64,000 nucleotides of DNA from Trichinella spiralis (taxonomy: Eukaryota > Nematoda > Enoplea > Trichinellida > Trichinellidae). Location: assembly GCA_000181795.3 (NCBI GenBank), contig CM012954.1:15692943-15756942 (forward strand). The letters run 5' to 3'. A model generated the notes under the pieces. The model was given only the letters and a program-made list of their open reading frames with translations. It was not told where the DNA came from and ran no database searches. Shown piece after piece: positions 24,985 through 48,766 of the stretch (its first letter is position 1; each line of letters opens with the position of its first letter). Made by a program: the position numbers and the translations under genes.

Positions 24985-27170
24985 TCAATTCTTCCATCGT
25001 ATGTTCTGAATGAATTCTTATGAAGATAAAAAAAATCTATTCATTTGAAATAAAAAAAAGCTTACAGAATTTGTCAACGCGGTTTCAGCAGTAGACAGTT
25101 CAACACTGCTAGGAGATAAAGTGGCCATGTATTTCAACAATTCTAATCGGTCTTTCAATCCGATGAGAATCTGAAAAAGCGAGAACAATCAATAAAAACA
25201 TTAATAAGAATAATAATAATAATTTCTTACTTTAATCACCAAAGCGTGACATTTGTACTTTTTTGCCAACATTAATTTTCTTTGATTATCAGAAAAAAGG
25301 TCAATATAAATTGTAATATCCTGAACAGAAACCTTTAATATAAGCAATAACATTCGACGAATGTTTGCTACTCACAGATGCGGTAGCGCCATTGCTGTAT
25401 AAAACGTTCAAAAGCTGTTCACAAGATATTGGAAGTTTCAACTTCTGTTTACCAAACAATCCCTGGAAAAAATAAAAATTACAAAAAATAATACATACAT
25501 AATGCAACTTGTACCTTTCGCAAAAGCAATTTTTGTATTTCAGCCCATTGTTGGCGTTCTGCCAGAGCTTTGATCGCGATCCAATCAAACTGCTGTTCAG
25601 TAAGAGCAAATTTATTCCGAATTGATAATGGACTAGCAAGAGAATTCTAAATAAATTCTATAAGAAAATATATTTGGTATAATAAAAATAAAAACGTATC
25701 ACCGAAGGAAGTTCATAATGCAAACGGCAACAATACATCAACGTTTCCAATACAGATGAATCCACAACAGACTTTTCATTTTTCAAACCGCCCTCAACAC
25801 GAGCACTGTTGTCAGCAGCCTACACAACAAAACAAAATTAAAATGAGGATAGCTGCATGGAATAAAAATTTAAAAAAATATATACATCAATAGGCAACTG
25901 ATGTTCCAACAGATCAGCATAGCTGTTCAAAAACATTCGCTCTTCATTCAAGCTTGGATCAGCAAACACACCGCCGGCTAGAGCTTTTCTCAAAAGCGCA
26001 ATTTTCGATTCTGCATTCTTTTCTGAACAAATACGACTCACTTCAACAGCAGCCAACTGTTCAACCAGACCAAGAGATCTAACAAATTGGCTTTTTCTTT
26101 TGTTACACGAATTTGCATATCAACAATAAACATACAACAAAAGTTCAGATAATTTATCATTCATTGAGAGCTGTTTCAAATAGAAAATATAATGCGAAAC
26201 GGCTGGTGGGAATTCCAAAAGCAACTGCCGAAATACAACCGGCGAAAGTGTACGTTCAAGAAAAAGAACAACCTGAAAAATGAAATTAAAATTTTAAAAA
26301 CCATTTATAAGATGAAAAAAATTGCTTGACAAATTTACGCAACAAATTGCATCACCGTCGCCAAAATCGATCGCAGTTTTCAACAACTGCTTTTTGTCAC
26401 TCAACCGTCTGTAATATTGAAAGATGTAAATTTCGCCAGTTGCCAAACGGCCAATTGTCTCCTCGAAATCGGGAGCAAAATATTTTTCCTGCTTCAAGCG
26501 ACACTAAACGTAAACAAATAAACAATTAAATATTCTATTTTGATCTGAACATTACAAACGAAAGGAAAAATGAATATACTTGTAATTCGGTCCATTTGGA
26601 TCGCAAACGACTGCATTCCGCCTGCAAACGCTTGTAATCGTCACTGTCGGATTGAGTTGCTGAAATATTAAAAAATATTTTCCAAAATTAAAAATAATAA
26701 CTAAATAAATCGTTGAAACAACCTTGAACAGAAAGCGGTGTGGTTCTCTGTTCAGTGGTTTCACTTGAAATGGAGCGTAAATCACTCGGAGTCTGAGAAT
26801 TTGAAACACTGGACATTTCATCGTTGAAGCTGCTGGTCAGATGATCTTAATGAAAAGTCAGTAATAAAAACAGAATATCAAAAAATGCAACTAAAACAAT
26901 CAAAGTTAAAAATTATACCGCCACCAAATAAGCCTAGTTCTTCGTCATCTGTAGAATTCAAATCCAACTTGTTCAACTCAGCCCCAATTTCTTCAATAAT
27001 TTTTGCAGTCTGAAAAATTTACAAAAGTACTGTCAAATAATTCACCGACAAGTAAGCATGATATTTATATATTTGCAACGAACATCGGAAGGAAAATCAT
27101 CGAAACAAAACGACGACACATTGGAATCGTTCCAAAATTCGTCATCCACATCATCGGAGACACCAGACAT
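24985..27170 (-). CDS. spe-39: SPE-39/VIPAS39 (VPS33B-interacting endolysosomal sorting protein)
   Basis: Partner of VPS33B in late-endosome and lysosome-related organelle trafficking; in C. elegans it is needed for sperm vesicle formation. Thirteen exons, 475 aa (human 493): 27170-27084, 27009-26919, 26845-26723, 26659-26580, 26503-26339, 26272-26136, 26078-25886, 25819-25703, 25646-25515, 25462-25376, 25320-25231, 25170-25066, 25005-24985. The acidic N-terminus EFWNDS resembles EYWNSS of VIPAS39. The Vps16-C-like helical region contains DGDAICCVVLFLERTLS (human DGNVITAVLIFLKRTLS). The seven-codon last exon encodes NIRWKN, matching the human C-terminus QIRWKN. The ATG has an acceptor 4 bases upstream. 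The upstream 5' exons are partly duplicated at 29.2-29.4 kb. Confidence 0.93.
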
Positions 27171-27174
27171 AAAA

Positions 27175-28087
27175 CTAAAATATAATTAATAAATATTATT
27201 AACTATCATTTGTCTTCTATCAAAAGATCACATTTTCAAAAACTGAACAACTTAACAATCATTAGACTGTTTTATACAAGTAGACAAATTACACAGCAAT
27301 CAGTTAATCAAAAAATATGTTCTTATAAAATGATAAAACGAATACAATTCAATAATAAAATCGAAATGTTGATATTTTTGAAATATAAGATGCAAAACCA
27401 AGAACAGAACAGATTCAACTGACTGTACCATAAGAAAAATAAAGTAGTGTAAAACTTCTTTTAATTTTATAAAACAATTCTTCTTTTAACTTTTATATTA
27501 AAATCAAACAAAAAAAATATTCAATTTTCATGTAATAAAATACTTTTTATGAGATTTTCCGCTTCAAAAAATATCGTACTTGCAAATCAATCTACAACAA
27601 ACAGCAAAACGTTACAGCACAAGAATAAATAAATTTTTGAAAAGTAACTTTTGCTTTAAAATCAAAATGTTTCCACCGTTTTATTACATATTTCACTTTA
27701 TTCACACCATACAATCAGGTAATAATGATCAGATTTTAATTCGTACCAGCAGTAATTAATTACCTTATTGTCACTAAATACTGTATTGCACTTCTCAAAC
27801 AAATGCAAACACAATTTGCAATAAAATGTACAGTATGAGGCCAGTATTTCATTTTCTTTAATTCTGTTGATGGGCAGTGGAAATATGTCTGTGATTTGTG
27901 GACGCACTGCGTGTTTGACTATCGTCAGTGTGCAATGATCCTTTCTATACCATTTCGGTTAGACATTTTGATTGCATTTTAGCCTCTCTTCGTTATTGTC
28001 AGAATTGATTTCAAGAAAACTGCTCCAACGCTAATTGCTTCATTATAACTTCTCGCATCTTCTCAACATTTAAACATGACCCTGTTC
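27175..28087. other. Noncoding stretch between SPE-39 and the duplicated terminal exon
   Basis: About 900 bases, part of the left duplication copy. It keeps only a degenerate trace (27940-27975) of the 40-aa gene seen in the right copy. No other coding signal; an acceptor for SPE-39 ends at 27175. Confidence 0.6.
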
Positions 28088-28571
28088 TCAAGTAGCCAGT
28101 TGACGTCTGCGGTTGGTCACCTTCATCTGATCATACACGCGTTTCCTATATTCATTTGTGGACAAAGAGCCAACAGTTTCGTCCATACTGTGTTGCTGCC
28201 TTGATTCGTCCGATTCCAATTTGAACGGTGGCAGTATGATCAGCTTCATCTCAGTGTGTTTGCCATGGTCACTGGTCTGCTGTTGTTCCAGTCGCCCACG
28301 GTACTTTTTAAACGGCACAAAGGCGGTTCGCTGGTACAAATCCACCTCGCCGTCGTTGGAGTCGACTTCATCTGCACCGTAGCAACTCTTGGTGGGCATT
28401 TCGTTGTTCAAAATTTCCCTCTTCAACCGCTGCAATTGCTGCCTGGTGTGATAATGGTGAGTTGGCAGTTGTGGATCCGACTGGTCAACCGGGTAACTAC
28501 TAGCCGATGATGATTCACGTGCGTCTTCCAAATTTTGACTCGACGACGTGCTGATCGACAAATTTTCCCAA
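28088..28571 (-). CDS. Duplicated, still-open terminal exon of the 327-aa gene (possible alternative last exon)
   Basis: Opens with an intact 3' splice site and the same phase and first residues (WENLSIS) as exon 3 of the 327-aa gene (31405-31054), and stays open for 161 codons. In a 165-base block (28321-28485) it differs from the other copy at only about four positions, synonymous ones included, while flanking noncoding DNA has diverged strongly. It lacks the intron and the surrounding coding segment of the other copy, but stays in frame through the KLII and HSMDETVGSLSTN blocks. It stops early after RRRQLAT, so it lacks the CLNFEKM terminus. It has no start codon of its own near the acceptor, so if used it should be spliced to exons 32537-32306 and 32228-32096. 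Confidence 0.5.
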
Positions 28572-29158
28572 CTATAAAAAATAATACAAATTCAAAGATG
28601 ATTTTATTTCAATAAACCAAACGAAATTCTTCTCGTAGTTTCTTCCTGTCATTCAACTGCTTATAATAAGTAAATAATCTTGCAAAATGTTAATTTCGCC
28701 ATTTTCCGAATAGCCCCGATCGCTTCCGAATAACAATAGTAAAATATTTTTCAATTTTCAAAGGAAAATGAAAATTCTGTTACATTCAATCGACTGTAAA
28801 GATTCAATAATATAGTTTTAATGTGAGCGACTTAAATTACATGTGACTGCTTTCTACTTGCAGTAATCATTGATTGCTGTCAGGTTGAGTTTGCGAAATT
28901 AATAAAAATCAAACCAATTAAAAAAAATATCCAACTCCTAAGTTGGTGAAACGACCTCGAACAAAAAAGATCTAGATTTCTGTTAATTTGAAATTGTGAA
29001 TAAATCGGTCAAAGTTTCGAACTGTGTAAAACAGTGGGTCTGACAGTCTGAATATAAAAAAAAGCAAACATCTAGTCGTGCAACGTTAAATATGAAAAAG
29101 GTGAAAGAAAAACGTGCTAATGTTTCTCAAGCATTCGAATTGAAAAATTATACCACAG
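28572..29158. other. Noncoding stretch between duplication copies
   Basis: AT-rich, about 590 bases. I see no coding or RNA signal. Confidence 0.5.
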
Positions 29159-29159
29159 G

Positions 29160-29402
29160 AATAAGCCAAGTTGTTCATCATCAATCGAACCGAAATCCAA
29201 TTTGTTCAAGTCAAATTCTTCCAATAACTTTTGAATGTTGAATAGTCGCAAAAGCAATGTTCAATAATTCACCGAGGATTAGGTAATTTTACGCTGGCAA
29301 CGAACGGCAGAAAAATCAAGAAAAAGCATCGAAACCAAACGATGACCCACTGTGGAATCGTTCCCGAAGTTCGTCATGCGCATCATCGACAAAAACATGC
29401 AT
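29160..29402 (-). pseudogene. Relic of SPE-39 exons 1-2
   Basis: Aligns along its length with SPE-39 exon 2, intron and exon 1 (27170-26919). A readable trace is the frame VDDAHDELRERFHSGSSFGF against VSDDVDDEFWNDSNVSSFCF. The other SPE-39 exons are absent, the start context is lost and indels break the frame, so this is a dead 5' fragment left by the tandem duplication. Confidence 0.75.
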
Positions 29403-30473
29403 AAACCTAACAACTTCCATTAGAAAGCGAAATAAATTAAGCGGCATTATCAAGCAAAAATTAAACTGAAGTTTCATAAACACTTCAGCGTGTTGGGCGA
29501 AAAACAATTTCTCTAATGGGACAAGATAAAAATCGCACAGCCAAGAGAACAATCTAAAAATATACCTTCTCGAATAGAACACAAGTGACAGTAATGGGAG
29601 AAAAATGGTGTTATTAAGATTTTCAATTTCACAATGCAAGTGCATGGCTTCCTTTTTTTAATTAAAATCAAAACAAACAATCAATCAATCAATCAGATTC
29701 GATTTATTAAAATGCCATCAATAACATTTTCAGTTTTCAAAAATACAAATCGTACTTGAAAATCAATCTAATACAGTAAACACAAAAGGGTGTACGAATG
29801 AAATTTGGAAGTTGCCTTAAGTTTCTGTGTTAAAAATTATTTTACGTGAATCTATCGAATCATGTATATGTGGGTTCTGATTTTTACCGGCAGTCATCGA
29901 TTATTTCACCGCCACTACACATTGTACCGTAGTACAATGTTGTATTTCAAATTTTACCATTAGCCGGTCGTTGGACACAACAAACACATCTAGTCACACT
30001 GGTAGAACAGGGACAAAAATCAAAATGCAATAACCAAATAATTAATGAATGCAATAGAGTTCAAAATTGGAATTTCGATGGTAAGCTTTTTTCTTCTTTT
30101 TTTTAAACATGACTGCTGCATCAACAAATAGGATTATCGAAGATGAATACGCAGCTTAGCATTGAACGCTGGATCATCTGACGAATAAATAATAAAGATT
30201 TTGTTACAGTAATTCCCAGTTGAAACAGGGAAAACTTGTTAACTGTCATGGTGAATGCGCACGCGTATGCAGCATTCAAAGAGAACAACACCAATCCCGC
30301 ATTTAACGTTAAATAGTTTGAAATTTTTTCAATCGAACGAAAAGGGCGTAGATTGGCCGCCGTTTGGGCAAAGTCAGCAGCTTACATTACAGGAGATCAA
30401 ATAAAAATCAAGAAAAAAAAACACTTCGGTCCCGTTGATAGCAAACAGAATTGACAATGTTCAGTGACTGGAA

Positions 30474-30669
30474 CTAAAAATTGCCAGAAGACCGCAATTG
30501 GTACCCGCTGCTCCAACCCTACAATAAATTGATTGCTATTGCTTTTCCTTCAACATATATACTACAGGAAATATGTTTCATAATAATTTACCCGTAATTT
30601 CATCTTTGCTTTTGCTGCACCTTCCGCACCCGTTGCTATACTCGGTTTCTTCCTATTCGGTTTAACCAT
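30474..30669 (-). CDS. Possible 40-aa basic protein gene
   Basis: Two-exon model: 30669-30592 (26 codons, starting MVKPNRKKPSIATG) and 30518-30474 (14 codons plus stop), joined in phase across a 73-base intron with a GTAAAT donor and TTGTAG acceptor. A TTTAAG acceptor ends 3 bases before the ATG, and the ATG is only 53 bases after the stop of the 327-aa gene, the spacing expected of a downstream operon gene. The product is rich in Lys and Arg and matches no family I recognise. The left duplication copy keeps only a degenerate trace. The second exon is the weaker part of the model. Confidence 0.3.
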
Positions 30670-30721
30670 TTTCTTAAATCAATTATATACACATAAATAA
30701 TAATCTTGAAAAAAGTCTTCT

Positions 30722-32537
30722 TTAATTTTTTACTTCTCGCATCTTCTCAAAATTTAAACATGGCCGTGCTCTGAAGTAGCCAGTTGACGTCTGCGGTTGG
30801 TCACCTTCATCTGATCGCACGCGCTTCCTACATCCATTTGTGGACAAAGAGCCAACAGTTTCGTCCATACTGTGGTGTTGCCTTGATTCGGCCGATTCCA
30901 ATTTCAACGGTGGCGGTATGATCAGCTTTATCGGCGCTGTACGTCGCATGGCAGCGGCAGTAACCGATTCCAAAATGTCGCTTTTTGACTACAGAAACAC
31001 ACAAACAACATATATATACTTTCACGGAAGATTCGTGAAATTGGCTCTTTTACCGACAATGTATTATTGTTCATGGTCGCTGTTTTGCTGCCGTTCGACC
31101 GAAGTCCACTTTGCAGTGGTTCCAGCAGCCCGCGGCACTTTTTGAACGGCACAAAGGCGGTTCGCTGGTACAAATCCACCTCGCCGTCGTTGGAGTCGAC
31201 ATCATCTGCACCGTAGCAACTCTTGGTGGGCATTTCGTTGTTCAAAATTTCCCTCTTCAACCGTTGCAACTGCTGCCTGGTGTGGTAATGGTGAGTTGGC
31301 AGTTGTGGATCCGACTGGCCAACCGCACAATTGCTAGCCGATGATGATTCACGTGCGTCTTCCAAATTTTGACTCGGCGACGTGCTGATCGACAAATTTT
31401 CCCAACTAGAAAAAGGAATAGAAATTCAAAATTTTGATTTGATCCATAATCCGCCTGTCCTGCTGCTCTTCCATCCATCAAAGAAACTCGAACTGTGCAT
31501 TGTTAATTGAAAATTTTTGAAAAATGAGATGAACTAGATAAAGTGATAATAGCTATTTGGCAAAATGTTGAGAAAATTCTGATAACGTAATGCAAATATG
31601 AAAGTGCCACCAGATGGTGAAAGAAAAAATTAAGCCTGAACAACGTGACGTCAACGAAAATTTCGAACAGGGAAAAATGTTTTTTCCAACTTTCGTCAGT
31701 CATCATCATTCAAGCAGGCATTGTGTTTGTGCTGTTGCACGCAAACACTGGATTTTTCACCAGCATTAATTTGAATTTTCCATCTCGCCAACGTTTCGCT
31801 TTGACACCGACACCGAACGCACAATCCTCAGCGTTCAACAAAATCAATTCGTTATTAAAAGTTTTCTCATCAAAAATGTATTGAAAAATAATAAAAAAAG
31901 ATTTTAACGATATTAATGTGCAAAAAATTTGAATGAGGAAAAACTGCGAATATGCAAGGGAAAAGTTGAAAAGAAATATAAAAATGTAATAATGCATGCA
32001 TTATATATATGCGGAAATGATGCAGATTAGAAAAGTATTTTTATTTCGTGGTTCAAATTATATGCATAATGTGGAGGAAGAAAAATAAAATTTACCAATT
32101 TAAGTCTTGATCAGAGAGGGTGAAACAAAGCGGCGAGTCGATGCGCGACAAACAGCTCGAAACCGACCAGCTCGGTTGACTAGCGTAATAGTCAGACGTT
32201 TGGCTAACTGCCAAGCTGGCGATCGAGTCTAAAAAGCAACGTTGATTAGCAAAAACTGATAAAAGAAATAAACAAATAAATAAATTCAATTTTCTCTTCT
32301 CATACTGGTCTCAATGCGTTCCAATTCTTCGTCCGATTCGGTTCCGGAATCGCATTCGACTTCAGGAAAGCCGAGCAAAACTTTTTTGGCAAAACTGGGA
32401 GCTGGATCTTCGGCCGGATCGCAGGCTTCGACGAAGCGGTCCACGGTGGCACATTCCACCGATTCGGTCGCAATGGCAACGTTGAGTTTCTTGGACCGCT
32501 GGCTCGGCTCCACGTCCGCACGGCTCTCGTTGTCCAT
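30722..32537 (-). CDS. Unrecognised 327-aa Ser-rich protein
   Basis: Four exons: 32537-32306, 32228-32096, 31405-31054, 30988-30722; phase closes throughout. I do not recognise the family. The sequence begins MDNESRADVEPSQRSKK and has an acidic stretch (SGTESDEELER, residues about 66-76). Ser-rich segments and a basic LQRLKREILNNEMP helix follow, then PIKLIIPPPLKLE, HSMDETVGSLSTN, a basic RKRVRSDEGD, and the C-terminus RARPCLNFEKMREVKN. No signal peptide, membrane helix or enzyme motif is visible; basic patches and low complexity suggest a nuclear or cytosolic regulatory protein, which is inference. A TGTACAG acceptor 2 bases before the ATG supports the start. Exons 3-4 have a duplicate at 28088-28571. 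Confidence 0.75.
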
Positions 32538-32539
32538 TG

Positions 32540-35500
32540 CTGTACACAGAATGTGAAAATCAAGAAACAACAACAAATGCAACATTCACTTCGCGACAAC
32601 TTTCATGCCTACTGTAGAAGTATATCACATTTTGTGTTGTTCTTTATCAATTTTAGTAAAAATTAACAAATAATTGATGAATAGGAAAAAAAAGTAATAA
32701 ATAAATAACCAAAAGACAAAAGAACAGTGTATGTGAATAAGGCCGTTGGAGAGGGGGAAGCATTTTTCACAAATGCTTTTTAACGGCGGTAAAACAAGCC
32801 ATGAATGCATTGATCAGCGTCCACAACGCGCGCAACGGAACGACCAGCGTAAGATAATTATCAACCCGGCCATGAGGGAACATTTTTCTAACAAGTTTGA
32901 AATAATAAATCTATACATTGGTCGACCTCGACTAGAAAAAGCTGAAAAAGAAAAACTGGTGCGAGTATTATTTTTTCTCTTTTTTGTTTTTTGCTCTGTT
33001 GCTGAAGCTTGTTTATAACCGAAATGTTACACAATGATACTTGTCAAACACACACACACACACACATACAAACAGAGAGAGAGAGAGAGAGAGGGAGAGA
33101 GAAAAGTGGGCAGGGTAAAACAAACGTGTGAGCTGAACAAGCCAACCGGCTTCAAGCAAGCATTCATTCAGTATAATGTGAGAAGAAGCGCTCGCTTGTC
33201 GCACGACTGGGTTAGCATTTGCTGAATGTTGTTGCTTGCCACCGACGAACGGCACAAAGTGAAGTAGTAGATTGAAAACGAAGTGAACGAACAACGAATA
33301 AAGCAGACCAACAGACAGGCTGAATGGAAGACATTTTCGCTTGATCAATGAAAGATGGAACAATTTTTCACAAGCCTGAGGTATCAGAAATCCAGTTCCC
33401 ACTACGGCACGTACAATAAACGACGAACTAAGCGTCGCTGACAATTCACAAATGCAAACAAAAAGCGGAACACGCACCGATGAAAAATTGACAACCAACA
33501 AGCAGCAAAAGACGAGATGAATCAAGTCGACACAGAATAAGAAGAAAAGGGATAGATAGATATTACGGCAGAAGGGAAATCATACACACGCGCGCACGCA
33601 CGTACACGAATATCTAGAATAATAATACTCGTTGCTTTATTAAGAAATATTAAAAATTATCCATCTCGACTATTCGGTGACCCTGCATTGGCCATAAAAC
33701 GGATCCTAGAACTGACCAAATGTCAAAAACAGCAACAACTGGCAAAAATGACGAGCCGCAGTTGCTCGTCAATCAGCGCACTCAACCAACTCTCAAGACA
33801 GGAGCAGACAGATGATCAATATATGAACCCAATACTCGTAAAATGGAATTGTGAACAAAATTGGTACATTTGAAAAATATACTGTACATTTGGAAATTTC
33901 TTACGATACAATTTGCCGACAAATATATTGTTCCACTGTTTTGAACCGATGAACGTCGTGTCGATTCTGATCAAAGAAGAAACAATTTCATCTTCGGATC
34001 GGATCATTAATAATTCAGCAACGAACGTTTCAGTCGGCAAGCGTAGCTTGCCTACCGTTGTCAATCGATTCCCAGCCAACAAGACAAATTCGGTAACTCG
34101 GCCAACTTGAGTATCTTGTTATAAAAGAATATTGAAGCCAACACCAACAATAGGAAATGGTTGAACGAAACAAGAACAGTTTTCCAAAAAAAAATAAACT
34201 AGTTAAGAGAAGAGTGAAAAAAAATCAAAAAAAGCATCGACATTATCGATAAATTTTCACCAGTCGTCAAGGCAGGCCGGCGACTAGCCACGCGTCAAGA
34301 GAAACTACTGCAGCGCAGGCGAATTTCCGTTCCTTAAAAAGTGGTATACTGTAAATTTGAAAGTTGCCTTAAAGCAAATCATATCAATAATCAGATTAAT
34401 ACATTTTAGCAAAAATTATTCTTTAAATTTTAATATGCGTAATTTTTACAATTCAAAACATTTTTCTCATTATTATGCCATCAGCTATGCAGAATTTTGT
34501 TTGTTGTAAATTACCGTAATTATTGTCATGCAGGTTCTAATAGAACAGTAAACGACGCAACTTTTACTTGATCATAATGATAAAATTTTCATGCAATATT
34601 ACTGTAGTTTGTGAATAATAAATTTTTTCATTTTTTTCATCTCATAAATTTTATTAATGGAGTGGAAAATTTTCCGCAATTGTTTGCTAAAAGAATTTTA
34701 AAATGCAATTTACATACAACCCTTTATATCGAAAAATACCGCATTTTATTCAATTATAACGATGTCAAATCAAAATTTAAGCATTTTTTCATTACTAATG
34801 CTGACTGATGTTATTTGATTTTTCAAATGTTTTATATGTAAGATTGTATTACAAGACTGCACTGTTGTTTTACTCTGTTACGTTGTAAACTGTGTTTATG
34901 AAAAGAGTTTTCAATAAATCTCAATTTGTTTATGATAAAATTTATAAACATTGTATTTTTTCTGCTCTTTGATTATCAGTTTTGATATTTTGACTATCGA
35001 GAGCAAGTTACTTAATGTTTTACAGGTTCATTCATATTTTCAGATACATTTTACTTTATGAATTTAGCTGCATTATGGAACTTTGAAAGAAAATTAATAT
35101 AATCCCATATAAATATACATTTATTGTTTAAATGAACAACAGTTCAGTCATCAATTTACATTACATGAATGTGTAAAATTAAATATTACGATGTTGGAAA
35201 GCTTTAACATAATTGATCATTTCCAGAAGAAGCTAAAAGTGTCAAAACTTTCTTTTATATGCCTCAGAAGTTTTGTTTTAAAAATTATTTAGTAATATAT
35301 GAAGTAATATGCTCGGATATCAGTCTAATCAACAGGTTGTTTAGCATTTGTTATTTGCTTTTTATTCCTCAAAAAAAAACAAATAACTTGAACAATCAAA
35401 AATCCCCAAAACGCAGAGTAATGTTAATAAATTAATTTTTAACTTTAATATCACAAAATATCTTTATTTTAAAATTTAAAATTTAAGCATGAAAATAAAT

Positions 35501-35930
35501 TACTATGAATCTATTAATTTTAATTAAAATGCAATCATTTATTAAATTTGTATTAACCACTTTTCAGATGGAATTATTGATTATCATATTGAAAGAAACG
35601 TATTTTTATTCAAAAGAAATACGTGTAACCTGAATCTCAGAAGTAAAAAAATCTTTTCAATTTGTGATTGAATTGTACCCGGGTAATGAAATTGATAGTA
35701 TACCTCACCCTGATTATAAGGCAGGCCTACTGTAGGCATTCATTTGATGGATTGATGTGGGAGGTCGGCTGCGGCATTGTGCAATTAAGTAAAGCCGCGC
35801 CGAGTTGCCATTGTGCGGCTGCTCGTTCAGCTATCGTTTTGCTTATGATCGGTTTGATAAACGTTTACGGTGTTTGCATTGTTCAACTGTTCTTGTTTTG
35901 CTTGGTAAAAATTTACACATAACAATAATA
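32540..35930. other. Intergenic region between divergent 327-aa gene and PKC gene
   Basis: About 3.4 kb, AT-rich, separating divergently transcribed genes, so it should hold both promoters. It contains CA and GA microsatellites and short low-complexity frames only. A GC-richer patch at 35750-35850, shortly before the PKC start, may be 5'UTR or core promoter. Confidence 0.5.
33048..33102. repeat. (CA)n followed by (GA)n microsatellite
   Basis: CA run 33048-33066, then GA-rich run 33074-33102. A polypurine tract of this kind in an intergenic region can bind GAGA-type factors; no evidence here that it does. Confidence 0.85.
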
Positions 35931-47872
<11,942 letters not shown>

Positions 47873-48766
47873 GTTATTCAAACAACAACAACAACAACAA
47901 AAGGAGTAAACAACAATTTTCTCAACAAATACCAACCACCCAAATCTCTCTATCTCGCTTATTCACTTTGACTATTTTTTTGCTCGCTTCACGTGATTGT
48001 TTGTTTTCTTGTTTGTTTATTTGTTTGTTTTTTTATTTTTGTTTTGCCATTTTCCCCATCTCATTTTCTCGCGCTTCTTTTCAATATACATATGTTTTTT
48101 TCTGTTAAAGCTTTACTTACTTACTATTACTGCTATACTGTACTACTACCAATATCAAAAATGCTTTGATGCGCTGGTGCTTTTTTCATAAAATCTCTTT
48201 ATTTATTATATATATATATACTGCTGCTGCTGCTGCATTTCTTGAAATAGTTAGTGAAACATGAACAACACCCCCAAACCCTCCTCCCCCAGTTCAACTG
48301 TAATTTTCAGAATCCAATTCTCGCTTCTCTCACTCACCACATGGGCTCAATGGATTTATTTTCAAACAAAAAGCTACTAGTCAGTTTTTTTGTTCTTCAC
48401 AACAATATCCACTTCTTGCCGTACAAAATTTCGCTTGTGACAATGTTCCTACTTAACACGAGGAGCAGTTTTCGCTTTTCTTTTATCCCGTGCATCGATG
48501 CTTTGAGAAAAGAAAAAAACAAAATGGCTTTACTTTCTTTGAATAAAATGTTTGTTGTTCATTATGTTTTTTTATTCAAACACATTGCGTGAGTCTACAT
48601 GGTACGAGTTTTACTTTTTTCAAACAGATTGAGTAGTCAATCAACAAAGCAGTCAAATCAAAGTAGTGAAGAAAGAGACAAAATAATACTTTTTTTTATT
48701 CCTCTAAAGTTTTATGCGTTAAAATCTGCACCATAAAAATTATATTCAAATAATAATATGATCAGT
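47873..48766 (+). other. PKC 3' region, convergent with the next gene
   Basis: About 0.9 kb between stop codons of convergent genes. AATAAA at 48542-48547 (+) could end the PKC mRNA. A TGC run lies at 48221-48236 and long T-rich stretches at 48000-48120. No coding signal. Confidence 0.5.

Larger units (their letters stand above)
26900..28610. repeat. Left copy of a tandem segmental duplication
   Basis: Starts around SPE-39 exon 2 and ends just past the acceptor of a copied 3' exon of the upstream 327-aa gene. Landmarks shared in order with 29150-31445 are SPE-39 exons 2 and 1; noncoding blocks near 27570 and 29750 (ATCGTACTTG, AAATCAATCTA) and near 27730 and 29880; a degenerate version of the 40-aa gene start near 27940-27975; and the terminal exon. 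Boundaries are approximate. The orientation is direct. Confidence 0.8.
29150..31445. repeat. Right copy of the tandem segmental duplication
   Basis: Direct-repeat partner of 26900-28610, longer by about 0.6 kb through indels. It holds the SPE-39 5' relic at its left and exons 3-4 of the 327-aa gene at its right; similarity runs about 30 bases into the intron beyond the exon-3 acceptor. Confidence 0.8.

Noticed and set aside
24985-28571. Retrocopy origin of the duplicated terminal exon
   Set aside because: The missing intron suggested retroposition, but the intron acceptor, some intron sequence and the neighbouring SPE-39 exons were copied too, which means a DNA-level tandem duplication.
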